Part shown: one piece after another, positions 10,724 to 21,741 of the stretch
Position numbering within the stretch: the first letter of the stretch is position 1
Layout of the letters: every line of letters begins with the position of its first letter
Assembly (NCBI RefSeq): GCF_000400465.1
Contig: NW_008806278.1
Coordinates: 480,190-544,189 of the forward strand
Direction of reading: 5' to 3'
Length of the DNA: 64,000 bases
Origin: Wallemia ichthyophaga EXF-994
Taxonomy: Eukaryota; Basidiomycota; Wallemiomycetes; Wallemiales; Wallemiaceae
Notes under the pieces: generated by a model
Databases searched by the model: none
Told to the model about the DNA's origin: nothing
Seen by the model: only the letters and a program-made list of their open reading frames with translations
Position numbers and translations under genes: made by a program

Positions 10724-11247
10724 ATGATCAAAGTTGGTATCGGATGCTTTCTACTCAATCAACACAATCAGATTCTTATCGGTAAGAGGATCAATTCAAT
10801 TGGCCATGGAACACTCGGTATATCCACACACACCGTCTATTTCTCATCTCACACACCCAACAGCACTCCCTGGTGGTCACCTCGAGTACGGCGAATCATT
10901 TGAGCAGGTTGTTCTTCCCCGTTCCTGTCTTTTTCCCGCTTACTCCCGATCAGTGTGCCGCGCGCGAAGTTGAGGAGGAAACTTCTCTTAAACCTTCTTC
11001 AATTTCCCATTGGAAACTCGGAACCACCGTAGGAAGCCTCACCGAGTCAGAGCATTACGTCACCATCTTCATGATTGCAAAGCAAGCAACTGAAACACCT
11101 CTCGTGCCTTTAAACGCTGAACCAGAAAAATGCGAGGGTTGGTCCTGGATCGACTGGGAAGATCTCAAAACCCTACCACCAAGTAGACTATTCAAGCCGC
11201 TGAATGTGCTCATCGAGGAAAGAAGTTCATTTCGTCCGTGCATTTGA
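10724..11247 (+). CDS. Nudix hydrolase, NUDT15/MTH2-like
   Basis: Three exons: 10724-10817, 10864-10907 and 10954-11247; 143 aa. Nudix enzymes cleave nucleoside diphosphate-linked compounds; the NUDT15-like branch acts on (modified) nucleotide triphosphates. The spliced protein reads MIKVGIGCFLLNQHNQILIGKR, GHGTLALPGGHLEYGES, then CAAREVEEETSL. This gives a Nudix box at about residues 36-58 in which the usual Gly near the end is Ser (EETSL). Introns are 46 bp each; the second has a non-consensus donor (GTTGTT), but skipping it would break the Nudix box. The gene ends 29 bp before the convergent PUS4 stop and starts 31 bp from ADE5,7, which hints at shared control with nucleotide synthesis, though such spacing is common here. 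Confidence 0.88.
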
Positions 11248-11276
11248 ATGGATTTAATGTATTGATATCCGCTTAT

Positions 11277-12446
11277 CTATATATCAGTTTTTATCACGCT
11301 AATGAGCCTTTGCTCCCATTCTGCAAGTTCACCCTCCTTGTATTCGTCGGTCTTCTCTGCCAATGCCTTTTCAAACACACTCCAATCAATCACATTCTTA
11401 CCAGTGGACAAACCACCATCTTCCATCGAAGCTTGAGGGAGTGCAAACTCCCCTTGTCGCGTTCTCGTCAGCTCAACGACGTGAGCTGATGATCCGAGTG
11501 CTTTACCGAGATCGTGAACAATCGATCTGACATATGTACCTCCTGATACTGTCATACGCAATTTGAAAGCTTTTGGTCCTTCTGTTGTTTCTGCACGTAG
11601 AGCGTTGTCTATCTTCTCTTCATCACTTTTGTCTTCATTCAGTTGGCTATTACTATCACTCTTTTCTACACTCTGATCGTCACTGTGGCTTACGAACTCT
11701 TGTGCTTTCTGTGCAGCCACCTTATCTTCATGGCTCAATTCATTTGTTGGGTATATGAAACTGTGTTTGTCTCCAGGGATAAAATCTTCAAGAGTGAGCG
11801 AATGTATGGTGCATTTTCTGCTCTCAACTGGCTTTGGTGGTACTTCACCTGCTCTAGCATACTCGAACAACCTCTTTCCTTCAATTTTGATAGCCGAGAA
11901 TCTTAAATCGACAGGCTAAGCAGAAGAATCGCGTGAGAGGATCACTCACATCGGCGGCAGCTGATCAATTTCACCTCTAAAGCCTTCCAGAGCTTTCTCA
12001 ATGTCGGCTTTTGTAATATGCTGCCACGGTGATTTAGATACGACGGCACCTTTAGAGTCGTACGAGTCTGTCTCGCATCCCAGCAATCCAATAGCAGTGT
12101 ATTCCTTAGAGCAATTCAACAGATCCGCTAGCTTCTTAGTACCCTTATTCAAACCAACGACAAGCACACCGTCAGCGAGTGGGTCAAGCGTACCACCCTG
12201 ACCAACTTTGACGGCGAATCCACCGATACCACGTCCACCGCCACCTTTACTCTTGCGCCACTTATTGCCCTTCTTTTTCTTGTCAGATGGCAGTGGCGGT
12301 GGAGCGTCTTCTGAAGGCTTGAACAGCTGCGAGTAACCAAAGAGCGGCTTGATAGAATCTAAAAGGGCCATAGAAGTTGGACCAGATGGTTTATTCACAG
12401 CAAATAACCCAGAAAGCGGGTAATGTATTGACTGCGTTTTCGGCAT
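11277..12446 (-). CDS. PUS4: tRNA pseudouridine-55 synthase PUS4 (TruB family)
   Basis: Two exons: 11950-12446 and 11277-11901, 48-bp intron; 373 aa. The enzyme converts U55 of the tRNA T-loop to pseudouridine in nucleus and mitochondria. Motifs: GLFAVNKPSGPTSMALLD at the N-terminus; the catalytic-Asp motif GGTLDPLADGVLVVG; KEYTAIGLLGCETDSYD; and, across the intron, LPPIFSAIKIEGKRLFEYAR; later GGTYVRSIVHDLGKALG. A basic insert (KKKKGNKWRKSKGGGGRG) precedes the catalytic motif and is typical of eukaryotic members. An acidic low-complexity insert lies after residue 230. The intron ends in AAG, which keeps the frame. The start codon is 27 bp from the VMA1 start on the opposite strand. Confidence 0.93.
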
Positions 12447-12473
12447 GAGCGTATAACTTAAACCTAAACAGCC
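12447..12473. promoter_or_regulatory. 27-bp divergent gap between PUS4 and VMA1
   Basis: The start codons of PUS4 (minus) and VMA1 (plus) are separated by 27 bp, the tightest divergent pair in the window. Promoters must extend into the opposing transcription units. No TATA box is visible in the gap. Confidence 0.5.
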
Positions 12474-14406
12474 ATGAGCAGAGATTTAAATAAAATTAAA
12501 GATGAGGAACGCGAATCAAATCTCGGATCCGTTTATGGCGTTTCTGGTCCCGTCGTCATCGCACAAGGACTCGATGGCGTGGCTATGTACGAACTGATTA
12601 GAGTCGGTCATGACGAACTTATTGGTGAAGTTATTAGAATTGAAGGCAGATTGGCTATTGCTCAGATTTATGAGGAGACTTCCGGTTTGACAGTTGGTGA
12701 TCCTGTCCTCCGCACTGGAAAGCCTTTATCTGTAGAGCTTGGCCCTGGATTAATGTCCAACATCTATGACGGTATTCAGAGACCTTTAAAGGGCATTAGG
12801 GAGAAATCTCAATCCATTTATATCCCACGTGGTATAAACACCGATGCTCTCGACCGCGGTGTTCAATGGGACTTCAATCCATCTGTCTCTGTCGGTGATC
12901 ACTTGTCTGGCGGTGATATTTACGGCAGTGTTTACGAAAACTCTCTGCTCAACGACCACAAGATGATGCTTGGTCCACGTTCACTCGGTACTGTCACTCA
13001 TATCGCTGAGAAGGGCGCATATAACGTCGACGACGTCGTCCTCGAAACTGAATTCGAGGGCAAGAAATCCAACCACACCATGGCACAACTCTGGCCAGTC
13101 AGAGCTCCACGTCCAGTCACCGAGAAACTCACTGCGAACAACCCCCTTCTCACCGGTCAACGTATTCTCGACTCTCTCTTCCCATGTGTTCAAGGTGGTA
13201 CAACTGCCATTCCCGGTGCTTTTGGTTGTGGCAAGACTGTCATTTCACAAGCTCTGTCCAAGTTCTCCAACTCAGACATCATCGTATACGTCGGTTGTGG
13301 TGAGCGCGGTAACGAGATGGCTGAAGTCCTGCTCGAATTCCCTGAACTCACTATCGAAGTCAACGGTCGTGAAGAGCCAATCATGAAACGTACTTCACTC
13401 GTCGCTAACACCTCCAACATGCCCGTCGCAGCTCGTGAAGCTTCCATTTACACGGGTATCACCATCTCTGAATACTTTAGAGATCAAGGTAAAAACGTTG
13501 CAATGATGGCTGACTCTACTTCTCGCTGGGCTGAAGCGTTGCGTGAAATTTCAGGTAGATTAGCTGAAATGCCTGCTGACTCGTGAGTTGTCTTTATTGA
13601 TGATAATGGGGTTATATACTCACCACAATTCCAGCGGTTACCCTGCTTACCTCGGTGGTAAATTGGCTTCCTTCTATGAGAGAGCTGGTCGTGTCAGTAC
13701 TCTTGGATCACCAAACAGAGAAGGGTCAGTTTCTATCGTCGGTGCTGTCTCTCCGCCAGGTGGTGATTTCTCTGATCCTGTTACATCATCTACCCTTGGT
13801 ATCGTACAAGTGTTCTGGGGTTTGGACAAGAAGCTCGCACAGAGAAAACATTTCCCCTCTGTTAACTGGAACGTATCCTACTCAAAATACACCAACGTTC
13901 TTGAACCATACTACGAAGATAATGCACCTGGTTTCATAGATTTACGTTCAAAAGCTAAATCTATCTTACAAAAGGAGGAGGATTTGGCAGAAATCGTTCA
14001 GTTGGTCGGTAAGAGTGCCTTGGGTGAGAATGACAAGGTTACACTTGAATTGGCTAGAATGTTGAAAGATGACTTTTTACAACAAAACGGTATGAGTGAA
14101 TACGATCGCTTCTGTCCTTTCTACAAAACAGCTGGTATGCTTGACAATTTTATTGCTTTCAATGAAGCCGCACAAAATGCAATCGTCGAAGGTGATCTTA
14201 CTTATAACAATATCAAAGACGGTGTCTCCGATGTTATGTTTAAACTCTCTCAAATGAAATTTGAGTCACCATCTCAAGGTAAAGAGGATATTACCGGCAA
14301 GTTTGATCAACTTAATACCGTGAGTTGATGTATTTTTTAAAGATAAGCATTAGCTAACCACTAGTCACAGGAAATTCAAGAGAGATTTAGACAGTTGATC
14401 GAGTAA
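12474..14406 (+). CDS. VMA1: V-type H+-ATPase catalytic subunit A
   Basis: Exons 12474-13582, 13635-14319 and 14371-14406; 609 aa. This is the ATP-hydrolysing subunit of the V1 sector, which acidifies the vacuole and drives secondary transporters such as the Ca2+/H+ exchanger encoded nearby. Visible: the N-terminal beta-barrel ([11 protein letters not shown]), the A-subunit-specific insert, Walker A GAFGCGKT at residues 248-255, then [11 protein letters not shown] and [23 protein letters not shown]. The last exon is only 36 nt and codes [11 protein letters not shown], the usual subunit-A end. No intein interrupts the P-loop, unlike S. cerevisiae VMA1. The right inverted-repeat arm begins 58 bp after the stop codon. 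Confidence 0.97.
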
Positions 14407-14803
14407 ATTAGTCATGTTTTCTTTTTGTTATTAATCATTTTATCCATTGTAGAACTTTGTCTTTGATGTGTTTAAACTTGTGAGACTGTGAATTCAACAT
14501 GCACAACGTGTTAATAATACAGCAAAATGCATACGAAAAAGAACTCATAAGAAAAAGTTGACGGTGGGGCACGATACAATGTAGATTTTGGAACAGATTG
14601 TGTCATTTCAAGTCGACAACCCTTCCACACCGAATTTTACATTTGTATGTGAGAGAAGATAAGGGGATAATAATAACAAAACTGGTTAATATTATGAAAA
14701 CACAAAATATTAAAGCACACTAAAGCATGATTGATGAGTTGAATAAAATTAAGTGTGGATTGCTAAAATATGCAAAAAGATACTCTGAAATGATCAGAGT
14801 CAT

Positions 14804-14876
14804 TGGAGATGCCCGGAATTGAACCGGGGACCTCTTCCATGCTAAGAAAGCGCCATAACCACTAGACTACATCCCC
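14804..14876 (-). tRNA. tRNA-Ala(AGC) (right-arm copy)
   Basis: Reverse-complement duplicate of the gene at 5050-5122, with identical cloverleaf, anticodon AGC, downstream hairpin and T5 terminator. Confidence 0.95.
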
Positions 14877-15354
14877 TGTTGATGCAAGCATATTATGCTG
14901 TAATCACATGATACTCCTGTTGACATCTCCCTTGAAAATCACACTCAGCTGCCATTCAATCACCCGTTTTAAATATCAATCATACTCGCAACCCCAACTC
15001 GCTTCTCACTTTAGTGCACTTACATCCTTCTCTCCCCTAATTGAGGTTTGGCAAAGACACTTTAATCATCAAATCTTTAGCAGTAAAAAGCGCATCTTGA
15101 AGCAAATTTGTGATTTATGGTAAGATAAAAGCTTTAAATTACCATCAAATAATCGCAATACCCCTTTGTAAGAAAGAAAACGGGATGATCTCTAACTCTC
15201 TTCGTTAAAGTTGTGTAGATATAAATATTCACGCTCTTCCTTACCAACTTCTCCCCATCAACGAATTACACCGTCGAATAAAATCTACCTAAACAGTCAT
15301 GGATCAGGGTTGGAGAAATCAAAAATAGATGATGCCAAAAGAAAAGCAAAAGGA
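14877..15354. other. Spacer between tRNA genes of the right arm
   Basis: Mirror of 4572-5049. No gene seen; the 71-codon ORF at 14908-15123 is the mirrored chance ORF. Confidence 0.5.
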
Positions 15355-15462
15355 TGGTGAGACTGGGATTCGAACCCAGGATGCATAAAGCATTGACAGT
15401 CCCAATCTAATTGGAAAGCTCTTTGCTTGAAATCAACGGAATAACCACTATCCGACCTCACC
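15355..15462 (-). tRNA. tRNA-Leu(CAA) with intron (right-arm copy)
   Basis: Reverse-complement duplicate of 4464-4571, including the 27-nt intron (15399-15425), class II variable arm and terminator. Confidence 0.93.
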
Positions 15463-15472
15463 ATTGTACTAA

Positions 15473-16007
15473 GTTGAACATGACATTTCTGTGTCCTGTG
15501 TAACAAATAAAGCTTACACTTTTTGATCGGAGATCTCCGGAGATATGGGGCGACGTCATAGGTTGGAGTCTGAAAGATTCATTATCTTCCGAATCAAGTT
15601 CGTGTCAGCATCTCCTAAAGTTTTCTTGCTGAAAGAGACGTCCGCCTGATGTTAAAGCTGAGGCGAGTTTAGAAAATAGATGCTAGTAGTTATCTCCTTG
15701 CGAGAAACATTCAGACCAATGGGATATTCTGAAACTTTTGCAAGAAATAAATTCCATTCTCGTATTCATTCATAGATAGCCGGTCCATCCTGCCGAGAAG
15801 GGCATTGTGCACATGACTGCGCTCGTGGAGCAAGACGAGAGGAGAATTGTTAGAGAAACAAGCCTTGATAGGCTAAAGTTACCTGCGCAATCTACACTCT
15901 CACGTCATTGATATGACTCCGCAACAACCTTATCTATGATCTTCATTAGTGAACGACCAAGGGTATTTTACGAAGAAAGAAAAGAAACAACGCTGTTTAT
16001 CACAAGC
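15473..16007. other. Intergenic region
   Basis: No gene supported. The frame of the downstream transporter is open from 15936, but the first 24 codons are not typical of the family. Presumed promoter of the PQ-loop gene. Confidence 0.5.
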
Positions 16008-16949
16008 ATGAACTCCCATAGCGAAATATTTGGATACCTAAGTGTCCTGAGCTGGTTATGCGCTCAGCTCCCACAAGTGTACAAAAACCACAAACTGAAG
16101 ACGATAGAAGGGCTGAGCGTGGAATTCATCATAACATGGCTCATAGGAGATCTTCTCAACCTCCTGGGATGTATATATACGAATCAGCTGCCATTCCAAG
16201 TCGCTTTATCATTATGGTTCATCTTGGTCGATTTGGCGCTCACTGGGCAATATCTCCAGTATCGCAATTACCAGGACGATAGAGGCAGGTCGACGACGAG
16301 GATGATTACGCACAGGCAGACTGTCTCACTTTCCATTAACCGGGTGTCTGATCGCAGCGCGAGTGTGAAGCCGCCAGTAACGCTGAAACGATCACGGAGG
16401 TCACAGACGCACTCAGTAAGAAGAGCGGAAAACAGCAGGAGTCGCACCTTTGCCAGTCTGGTCGCGCTCGGATTAACGGTAGGTGTCGGCGCTGCACCCA
16501 CCCTTCCTCTCCCGTCTATCTCAGCAAAAGGTCTCGTTAGTGACGACCTCGCCATCATCATTGGCAAGCTGTCGTCGTGGGCTTGTGTAACGTTCTACTT
16601 GAGCAGCAGGATGCCGCAGATTTACTATAATTATCAACGTAAATCTGTTGAGGGTCTTTCTGTCTTCCTCTTCTTGTTCGCTTTGTTGGGAAACTCTTTT
16701 TATACCATGTCGATACTGTCATCGCCACGATTTCAGCAGTCCCATCCTCAAGCCATGAAATATTTGCTTGAATCGTTACCGTGAGTAAACTTTTTGTCGT
16801 CATTTTTAGTCTTATACGCAACTAATAGCTTCCTGATCGGATCAGTCGGTACCATCGTTTTTGATGTCATTATTCTTCTCCAAGTTCAAATGTACAAAGA
16901 CAAGCCCCAGAACACAAGCGGGGAGCGGCAACCATTACTAGACAGTTGA
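16008..16949 (+). CDS. PQ-loop vacuolar amino-acid transporter (YPQ/PQLC2-like)
   Basis: Exons 16008-16780 and 16829-16949, 48-bp intron; 297 aa. Members of this seven-helix family export cationic amino acids from vacuoles or lysosomes. Two PQ-loop motifs are seen: WLCAQLPQVYKNHKLKTIEGLS near residues 15-36 and SSRMPQIYYNYQRKSVEGLS near 200-220, each between hydrophobic helices. A basic linker (SRRSQTHSVRRAENSRSRT) separates the halves, and the second exon gives the last helix (FLIGSVGTIVFDVIILLQVQ). The C-terminus ERQPLLDS contains an acidic-dileucine-like signal suited to vacuolar sorting. The start at MNSHSEIFGYLS fits the family; more upstream codons are open but unlikely. The exact substrate cannot be told. 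Confidence 0.88.
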
Positions 16950-17277
16950 GTCATTGTTAATTCGACGCTTTATCGCGCCACGAAAGTAATAATCTGTAGT
17001 AACAAAGTTGTATGAAAGTTTCTAAATATTATATGTATTATACGAGAGATATGTATAACAAAGCGAAAGCTAGAACGACAACGAGAACAAGACTATGACT
17101 GACCTTAAAGCAAGTCAGACGCGTTGGAAGAAGTTAAAGAAGTCAAGAAAATCTTGCGACTGACGAAGAACTAGTTAAATTTACATTTCATTTCATTATT
17201 GTAATCTTTTCGTTTCGTTCGTAAAAGAGAATCATAGCAGTGCATTTAAATGCGTTTGAATCTGCGCTAAACACTCC
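16950..17277. other. Convergent intergenic region
   Basis: Between the stop codons of the PQ-loop transporter and the Ca2+/H+ exchanger. AT-rich, no gene; presumably 3' UTRs. Confidence 0.5.
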
Positions 17278-18974
17278 TCAAGCAACACATCTAATAAGCT
17301 CAAAAGTGTCTTGCTTGGGGAAATACCAAAACACCAAAGCGATAATAAAGTAACTTCCGAAAAGTACGCATCCGCTAAGCCAGTGACTTCTTCCATCCTC
17401 AATAGCGAACCTGGCGAGGAGGACGGAGAGGAAGAGAGTCATAGTTTCCATAGGCTCGAACACCAGAGTAAGTGGTTTGGAAATAATCCAAGAAAGAAGG
17501 ACGACGAGTGGAATAACGACTGTTTGATTTGTTAGTCAGACTACTTAAAATTGCAAAGACACCCACATATTGCTATCTGTACAGTAGATCCTAAAGCCAC
17601 TGCCAAAGCCAGCTCTTGTTTACCTTTAGCTGCAGCGATGACAGCTGTAGCGTGCTCCGCGGCGTTGCCGACAATAGGCAAAATAATGAGCGAAATCCAC
17701 TCCTTGGACGCGCTAGTGTTTTCAGATATGCCCTGTATCGAGTCTACGAGAGCCTCGCATGTGAAGTAGAGCAGTATGGTAGTGATAACGAGAATAGCTA
17801 TACTCGTCCATACATTCAATCTCGGCTGTTCTACCTGACGCTTACTGAATGAGCGCGGAGTATCGCTTTGTGTAGAAGAGAAATAATTAGATGTTGAGGT
17901 CGCCAAAGGGGTAGCAATGATAGGCGCAGTACGTGCTCTTTTAAGTTGCGGTCTTTTGAAGCCAGCTTCAAGGTCGTCTGAAATAGATGTTGAGCGGGAA
18001 TAGTCTTGGGGTTGCTCTTGTTTATTTGCGTTAGAATTTGCGTTTGCTTGTAAGTTTGCGTGTATATCTGCTTTTGATGAATTAGTTTGGTTCGCTGAAG
18101 ATTTTGGATTTAGTGGAACATCTTCATCATCGTCAATGGTATCCAGAAACTCTTCTTGATGGGTATAGAACACAAATGCCATGTAGCATAAGTAGATAAC
18201 AATGAGAATAACAGAAGTACCTCGAGACATTTGCAAGATGAAAGTTTGTTCAGAATCAGGGTCATCTGGAAATTTATCACCGAGGATGGTATGGAACGCA
18301 AGAGGAACCATCAGAGACATTACTGAGAGCATCAAAAGACTCGTATTTATCGAGGCCGGGAGTTGTTTGAATGACTGTTGACTAAATTTTATCCCACCGG
18401 CCAGGAAAGACATTCCGAGAACGAGAAGGATATTGGAGAGGAGACCACCCAATAACGAAGACTGAACAATGCTTATTTCACATCTTACCAAAGCTAGAAT
18501 CGCAATGATTATTTCCACCAGATTGCCTAATGTAGCGTTGAGTAAACCACCGAGTGGCACTGAAGTTCGAAGTGCGACTTCTTCGGTGGCAAAAGAGAGC
18601 AAAGCAGCCAAAGGAACGACTCCGAGGATTGAAGTCACAAAAGTGCCAATGTCTGATATATGTACTTGATGCAGTGCCCAACTGATCGGGGCAGACAGGA
18701 GAAGAAGGTTGAGCCAGCTGTAGCAGACAGCGTTTCTAATGCTCATGATAAACCCCGGAGATGGTGCTAAAGGATATGGCGGGGTTACGAACGCGTGAAA
18801 CGTTAGCGGTCTGCGAAAAGGCGAATCGATGAAACGACTCGGCGGTTTCAAGTCGTCGTCGTCTGCGCTTGATTTCTCTTGTATTGAACCGCTGCCACTG
18901 GTTGAGTTGTCTTCTCGTTTTATGTTCTTGAAAATGTTGGCGATCATGAACGTGTGTGACTGAAGGGAGAGCAA
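17278..18974 (-). CDS. VCX1: Vacuolar Ca2+/H+ exchanger (CAX/VCX1 family)
   Basis: Exons 17567-18974 and 17278-17519, 47-bp intron; 549 aa. It exchanges cytosolic Ca2+ for vacuolar H+, powered by the V-ATPase whose catalytic subunit is encoded at 12474. Two signature alpha repeats are present: GGLLNATLGNLVEIIIAILAL and LPIVGNAAEHATAVIAAAKGKQ. About 11 hydrophobic segments are visible. A long hydrophilic loop (about residues 275-390) rich in Asn/Ser/Gln splits the halves; it also has an acidic stretch (TIDDDEDV). The N-terminus has a short soluble part where CAX autoinhibition often resides. An alternative start is the Met at 18947. The gene follows KRE6 on the same strand after 80 bp. Confidence 0.93.
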
Positions 18975-19054
18975 TTAGCGCGACAAAGATATCCACAGAT
19001 TTACGGCCTAAATATAAAATATGAAAATATTAATGAAATTAAGTATTCTACAAT

Positions 19055-21214
19055 TTAGCATTCTCCTAGGAAGCTATTCTTTGGGAATTGTTTACCATAG
19101 TCGTCGACAAATGTCGTCATATTTGGACTGTTTCATTTTTATTAAAAGCGCTCAATTTGGAATATCTCACTCACTTCTGATAGGCCTCTTTGAAGTGCTC
19201 TATGTAATCTGCAGTTGGTCGATTCTTCGGGTCGCAGCCCACGTTTACCTCTCCTTCTGGCTGATACACCCTCACCCAATCCACGTACATGATCGCTGGG
19301 AAAACGAGCTCCTCAAAGTCGACATCACCAAAGTTCTTTGAAATACCGAGATTGAGGATGATATACATTGGTTCTTCGCTGATTGGTCGCTGTCCTATCT
19401 GAGACACAGGGTCAGCTCCCATTGCGCTCCCAAACAAAGTCCAAGTCTCCTCTCCATCTGATGCCCATGTCTACACTGACTAAGAATACAGTCATATGAC
19501 TTGGAAGGTACTCACCACGTGTCCGTCAGGTCCGCCTGAAAATTCTACGCCGTATTCGGAAAAGCAGCTGCCGTTAGGTGTAGGATTTTCTCCACTGTAA
19601 CAAGCCTGATTTGTCGTTGCCAGACTCGAAGTAGCTTGTTGGAAAACACCGCCGAGGTAAACATTTATTTCAGCCTCATCGTTGTGGAATTCGTACGTTG
19701 TGCCTTGTTTATCAATAAACTCATAGTTAGCATTGAAAGGTGCCCACTGCGCACTCTGCGAAACTTGTCCTGTTCTTGACGCTATTTCAACCTGTGCTTC
19801 AAACACATCAATCTCAGGAGCAGCCCTGCCGACAAACTCCCCTGTCTTGCTGTCTATAGGACCAGGATGATACTCGCCTGGACAAGTGCATCTTGACAGA
19901 CGCTGCCCGGGAAGGAAAGAAAGCGCACCTTCGTGGTACTTGCTACCGACTTCTTTATTAGCGACAGTAGCGGGTACACCGTCGTATGTCTGGTTAGCGA
20001 CGGTGCCGACGTCGCACGTGTCATATGAGTATGGCCAAAGACCCTCGAGAGAAGCACCGTACGCGGCTCTGCCGAGATTCTGCAAATACCTTAGCAACGT
20101 GCGTCGTGAAAATCTTACTACTCACCCCCATGGTCCAAAATGCCGGCCAAAGCCCCCAGACATCGCTTGTACCAGGCAAAGCAATACTAGCTACCAAATA
20201 CGCGTTGTTTGAGTAACAGAACTTGTTCCACGATGTTATCATACCACCCGCATAATCCAGATCGTGTGTCTCTCTCTCATCCAAAGTAATTGCGAGCTTG
20301 CCCTCTGTGGTTGTGATCTGCTTTGGAGAATACCATTCCAAGTTGTTCGTGCCCCAGTAGTGCAGATCGACGGCTTCCCAGTATGGGTCTTCGCCTGGAT
20401 AAAATGTACGGCCGTCTACGTTGAACTCATCAGAAAACACCAAAACCTGCGGCTTTCCATCGAAGCTCGTGCGACGATGTGCTGATTGGGGGGTGTCGGA
20501 GTCTATCATGCCGAAATTGATAGCGAATTCGGGAATCTGTCCGGTAGCATTGACTCCGCCTAAGCCGTAAGAGCCGCCTTGCTCAGGATCTCGCTTTCTG
20601 AAAGCTTCTAGGAGTGGGTAACCAGCGCTGTTGTCGCTGGTGAGGTTTTACTATCTTGTAGAGAAGCAAACTCACAACAACATCAACAGTGCAGCTGTAA
20701 TGAGGGAAACGCAGCCGAGGTTCATTATACCTCTGAGAGTAAACGCATGGCCCGATCTGTCTAATTTTCTGTTGATTTGGGTGTTAGATGGTGTCTGAGT
20801 GTTTATCCGTACAGCGCACCTAGCTGTCTTTTGAGCGTGTCAGCAGGTACACGCGCGTTGATTTCCCCGCACTTACACCGGGATCATGCATGTCATCGTC
20901 ATCTTCCGCGGAGGTGTGATCGATGCTCCACCATTCCTACATAGTATGTTTAGAGTAGTCCGATGCCTCTAGCAACCTGCTCACAGGATCGGGTGAGGCA
21001 GAGTATGGAGCGGGACTAATCGCTGTCGGATTTGGAGTGATACTGTTGGACCGGCTAGAAAGACTAGATGGAGAGCGACCCATGGCCTGCCAGGTAGCAT
21101 ATGAGAACTAATCGATTATTTCGCCACGACAACTCCCACCTTGATCTCCTCCGAAGCTACATCTGAGACTCTGACAGACCTCTTTGGCCAATTGATTGCG
21201 TTGAGGAATCCCAT
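19055..21214 (-). CDS. KRE6: Beta-1,6-glucan synthesis protein KRE6/SKN1 (GH16-like)
   Basis: Type II membrane protein needed for cell-wall beta-1,6-glucan. Proposed exons: 21140-21214, 20985-21086, 20879-20936, 20820-20823, 20676-20768, 20126-20636, 19516-20079, 19175-19470 and 19055-19127; 591 aa. If the first exon is not used, translation starts at Met 21083 (565 aa). The fourth exon is only 4 nt; it is required to keep the frame and separates two introns of 55 and 51 bp that each have a branch-site-like motif. Features: acidic cytosolic N-terminus (SAEDDDDMHDP), one membrane span (GIMNLGCVSLITAALLMLL), then the SKN1/KRE6 glucanase-like domain with DEFNVDGRTFYPGEDPYWEA, VWGLWPAFWTMGNLGRA, and EIDVFEAQ. 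The ending NPNMTTFVDDYGKQFPKNSF is typical. One intron (20637-20675) is just 39 bp. Confidence 0.9.
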
Positions 21215-21741
21215 TTGGATGTGTTGTATCTGCTTTGTGGTTAGTGGTTGCGATCGTGTGCTCGGTGGCAGAATCGCTTCGATAAGTTAAATCCAGTTAT
21301 TCATTCTCGATTCGCATTTAGATTTGGTATGAAGACGCGTCTGCGCATCTTTAACAAGGCACGCAAGCTTTAGAGAGCGTGAAAGTAGCTGGCGGATGTG
21401 CGGTGAGATTTAAAGGCTATAAATCAGCCATACTTCCGCTCCCGCTTCATAGCCTGTCCAGTGATGAAAGGTCGTTGATATCGTCACATCAGATAAGCTG
21501 GAGTCCTTGACAAGTAGAGATTACATATACATATATATTACGAGATTATTGTTGTCTGCTGATTTGTATGCATCTTCGACTCTATTTCATCTCCGCACAA
21601 GCAGCTATACATGGACAAACAAGATATGCACAATTTAAATAGAATTTACACGAATGACTCTGATATATACACGCCTACGCAGCCGCATCTCTCGTCTACA
21701 AACCCCACTCTCTCTTGATCCCATACTTCCATCAGTTAGAA
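21215..21741. promoter_or_regulatory. Divergent intergenic region between KRE6 and MTR4
   Basis: About 530 bp with no gene, and one of the longer intergenic stretches here. It should carry the promoters of both neighbours. No motif is strong enough to name. Confidence 0.5.

Larger units (their letters stand above)
14465..15472. repeat. Right arm of 1,008-bp inverted repeat
   Basis: Reverse complement of 4454-5461 with no mismatch seen by eye. It holds minus-strand copies of tRNA-Ala(AGC) and tRNA-Leu(CAA). It begins shortly after VMA1 and ends in the gap before the PQ-loop transporter. Confidence 0.95.

Noticed and set aside
13200-13260. Possible intein in VMA1 (as in S. cerevisiae)
   Set aside because: The P-loop region reads [17 protein letters not shown] without interruption, so no intein is present.
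4454-15472. Inverted arms as terminal repeats of a transposon or provirus
   Set aside because: The interior holds only housekeeping genes and a tRNA, with no transposase, integrase or reverse transcriptase.
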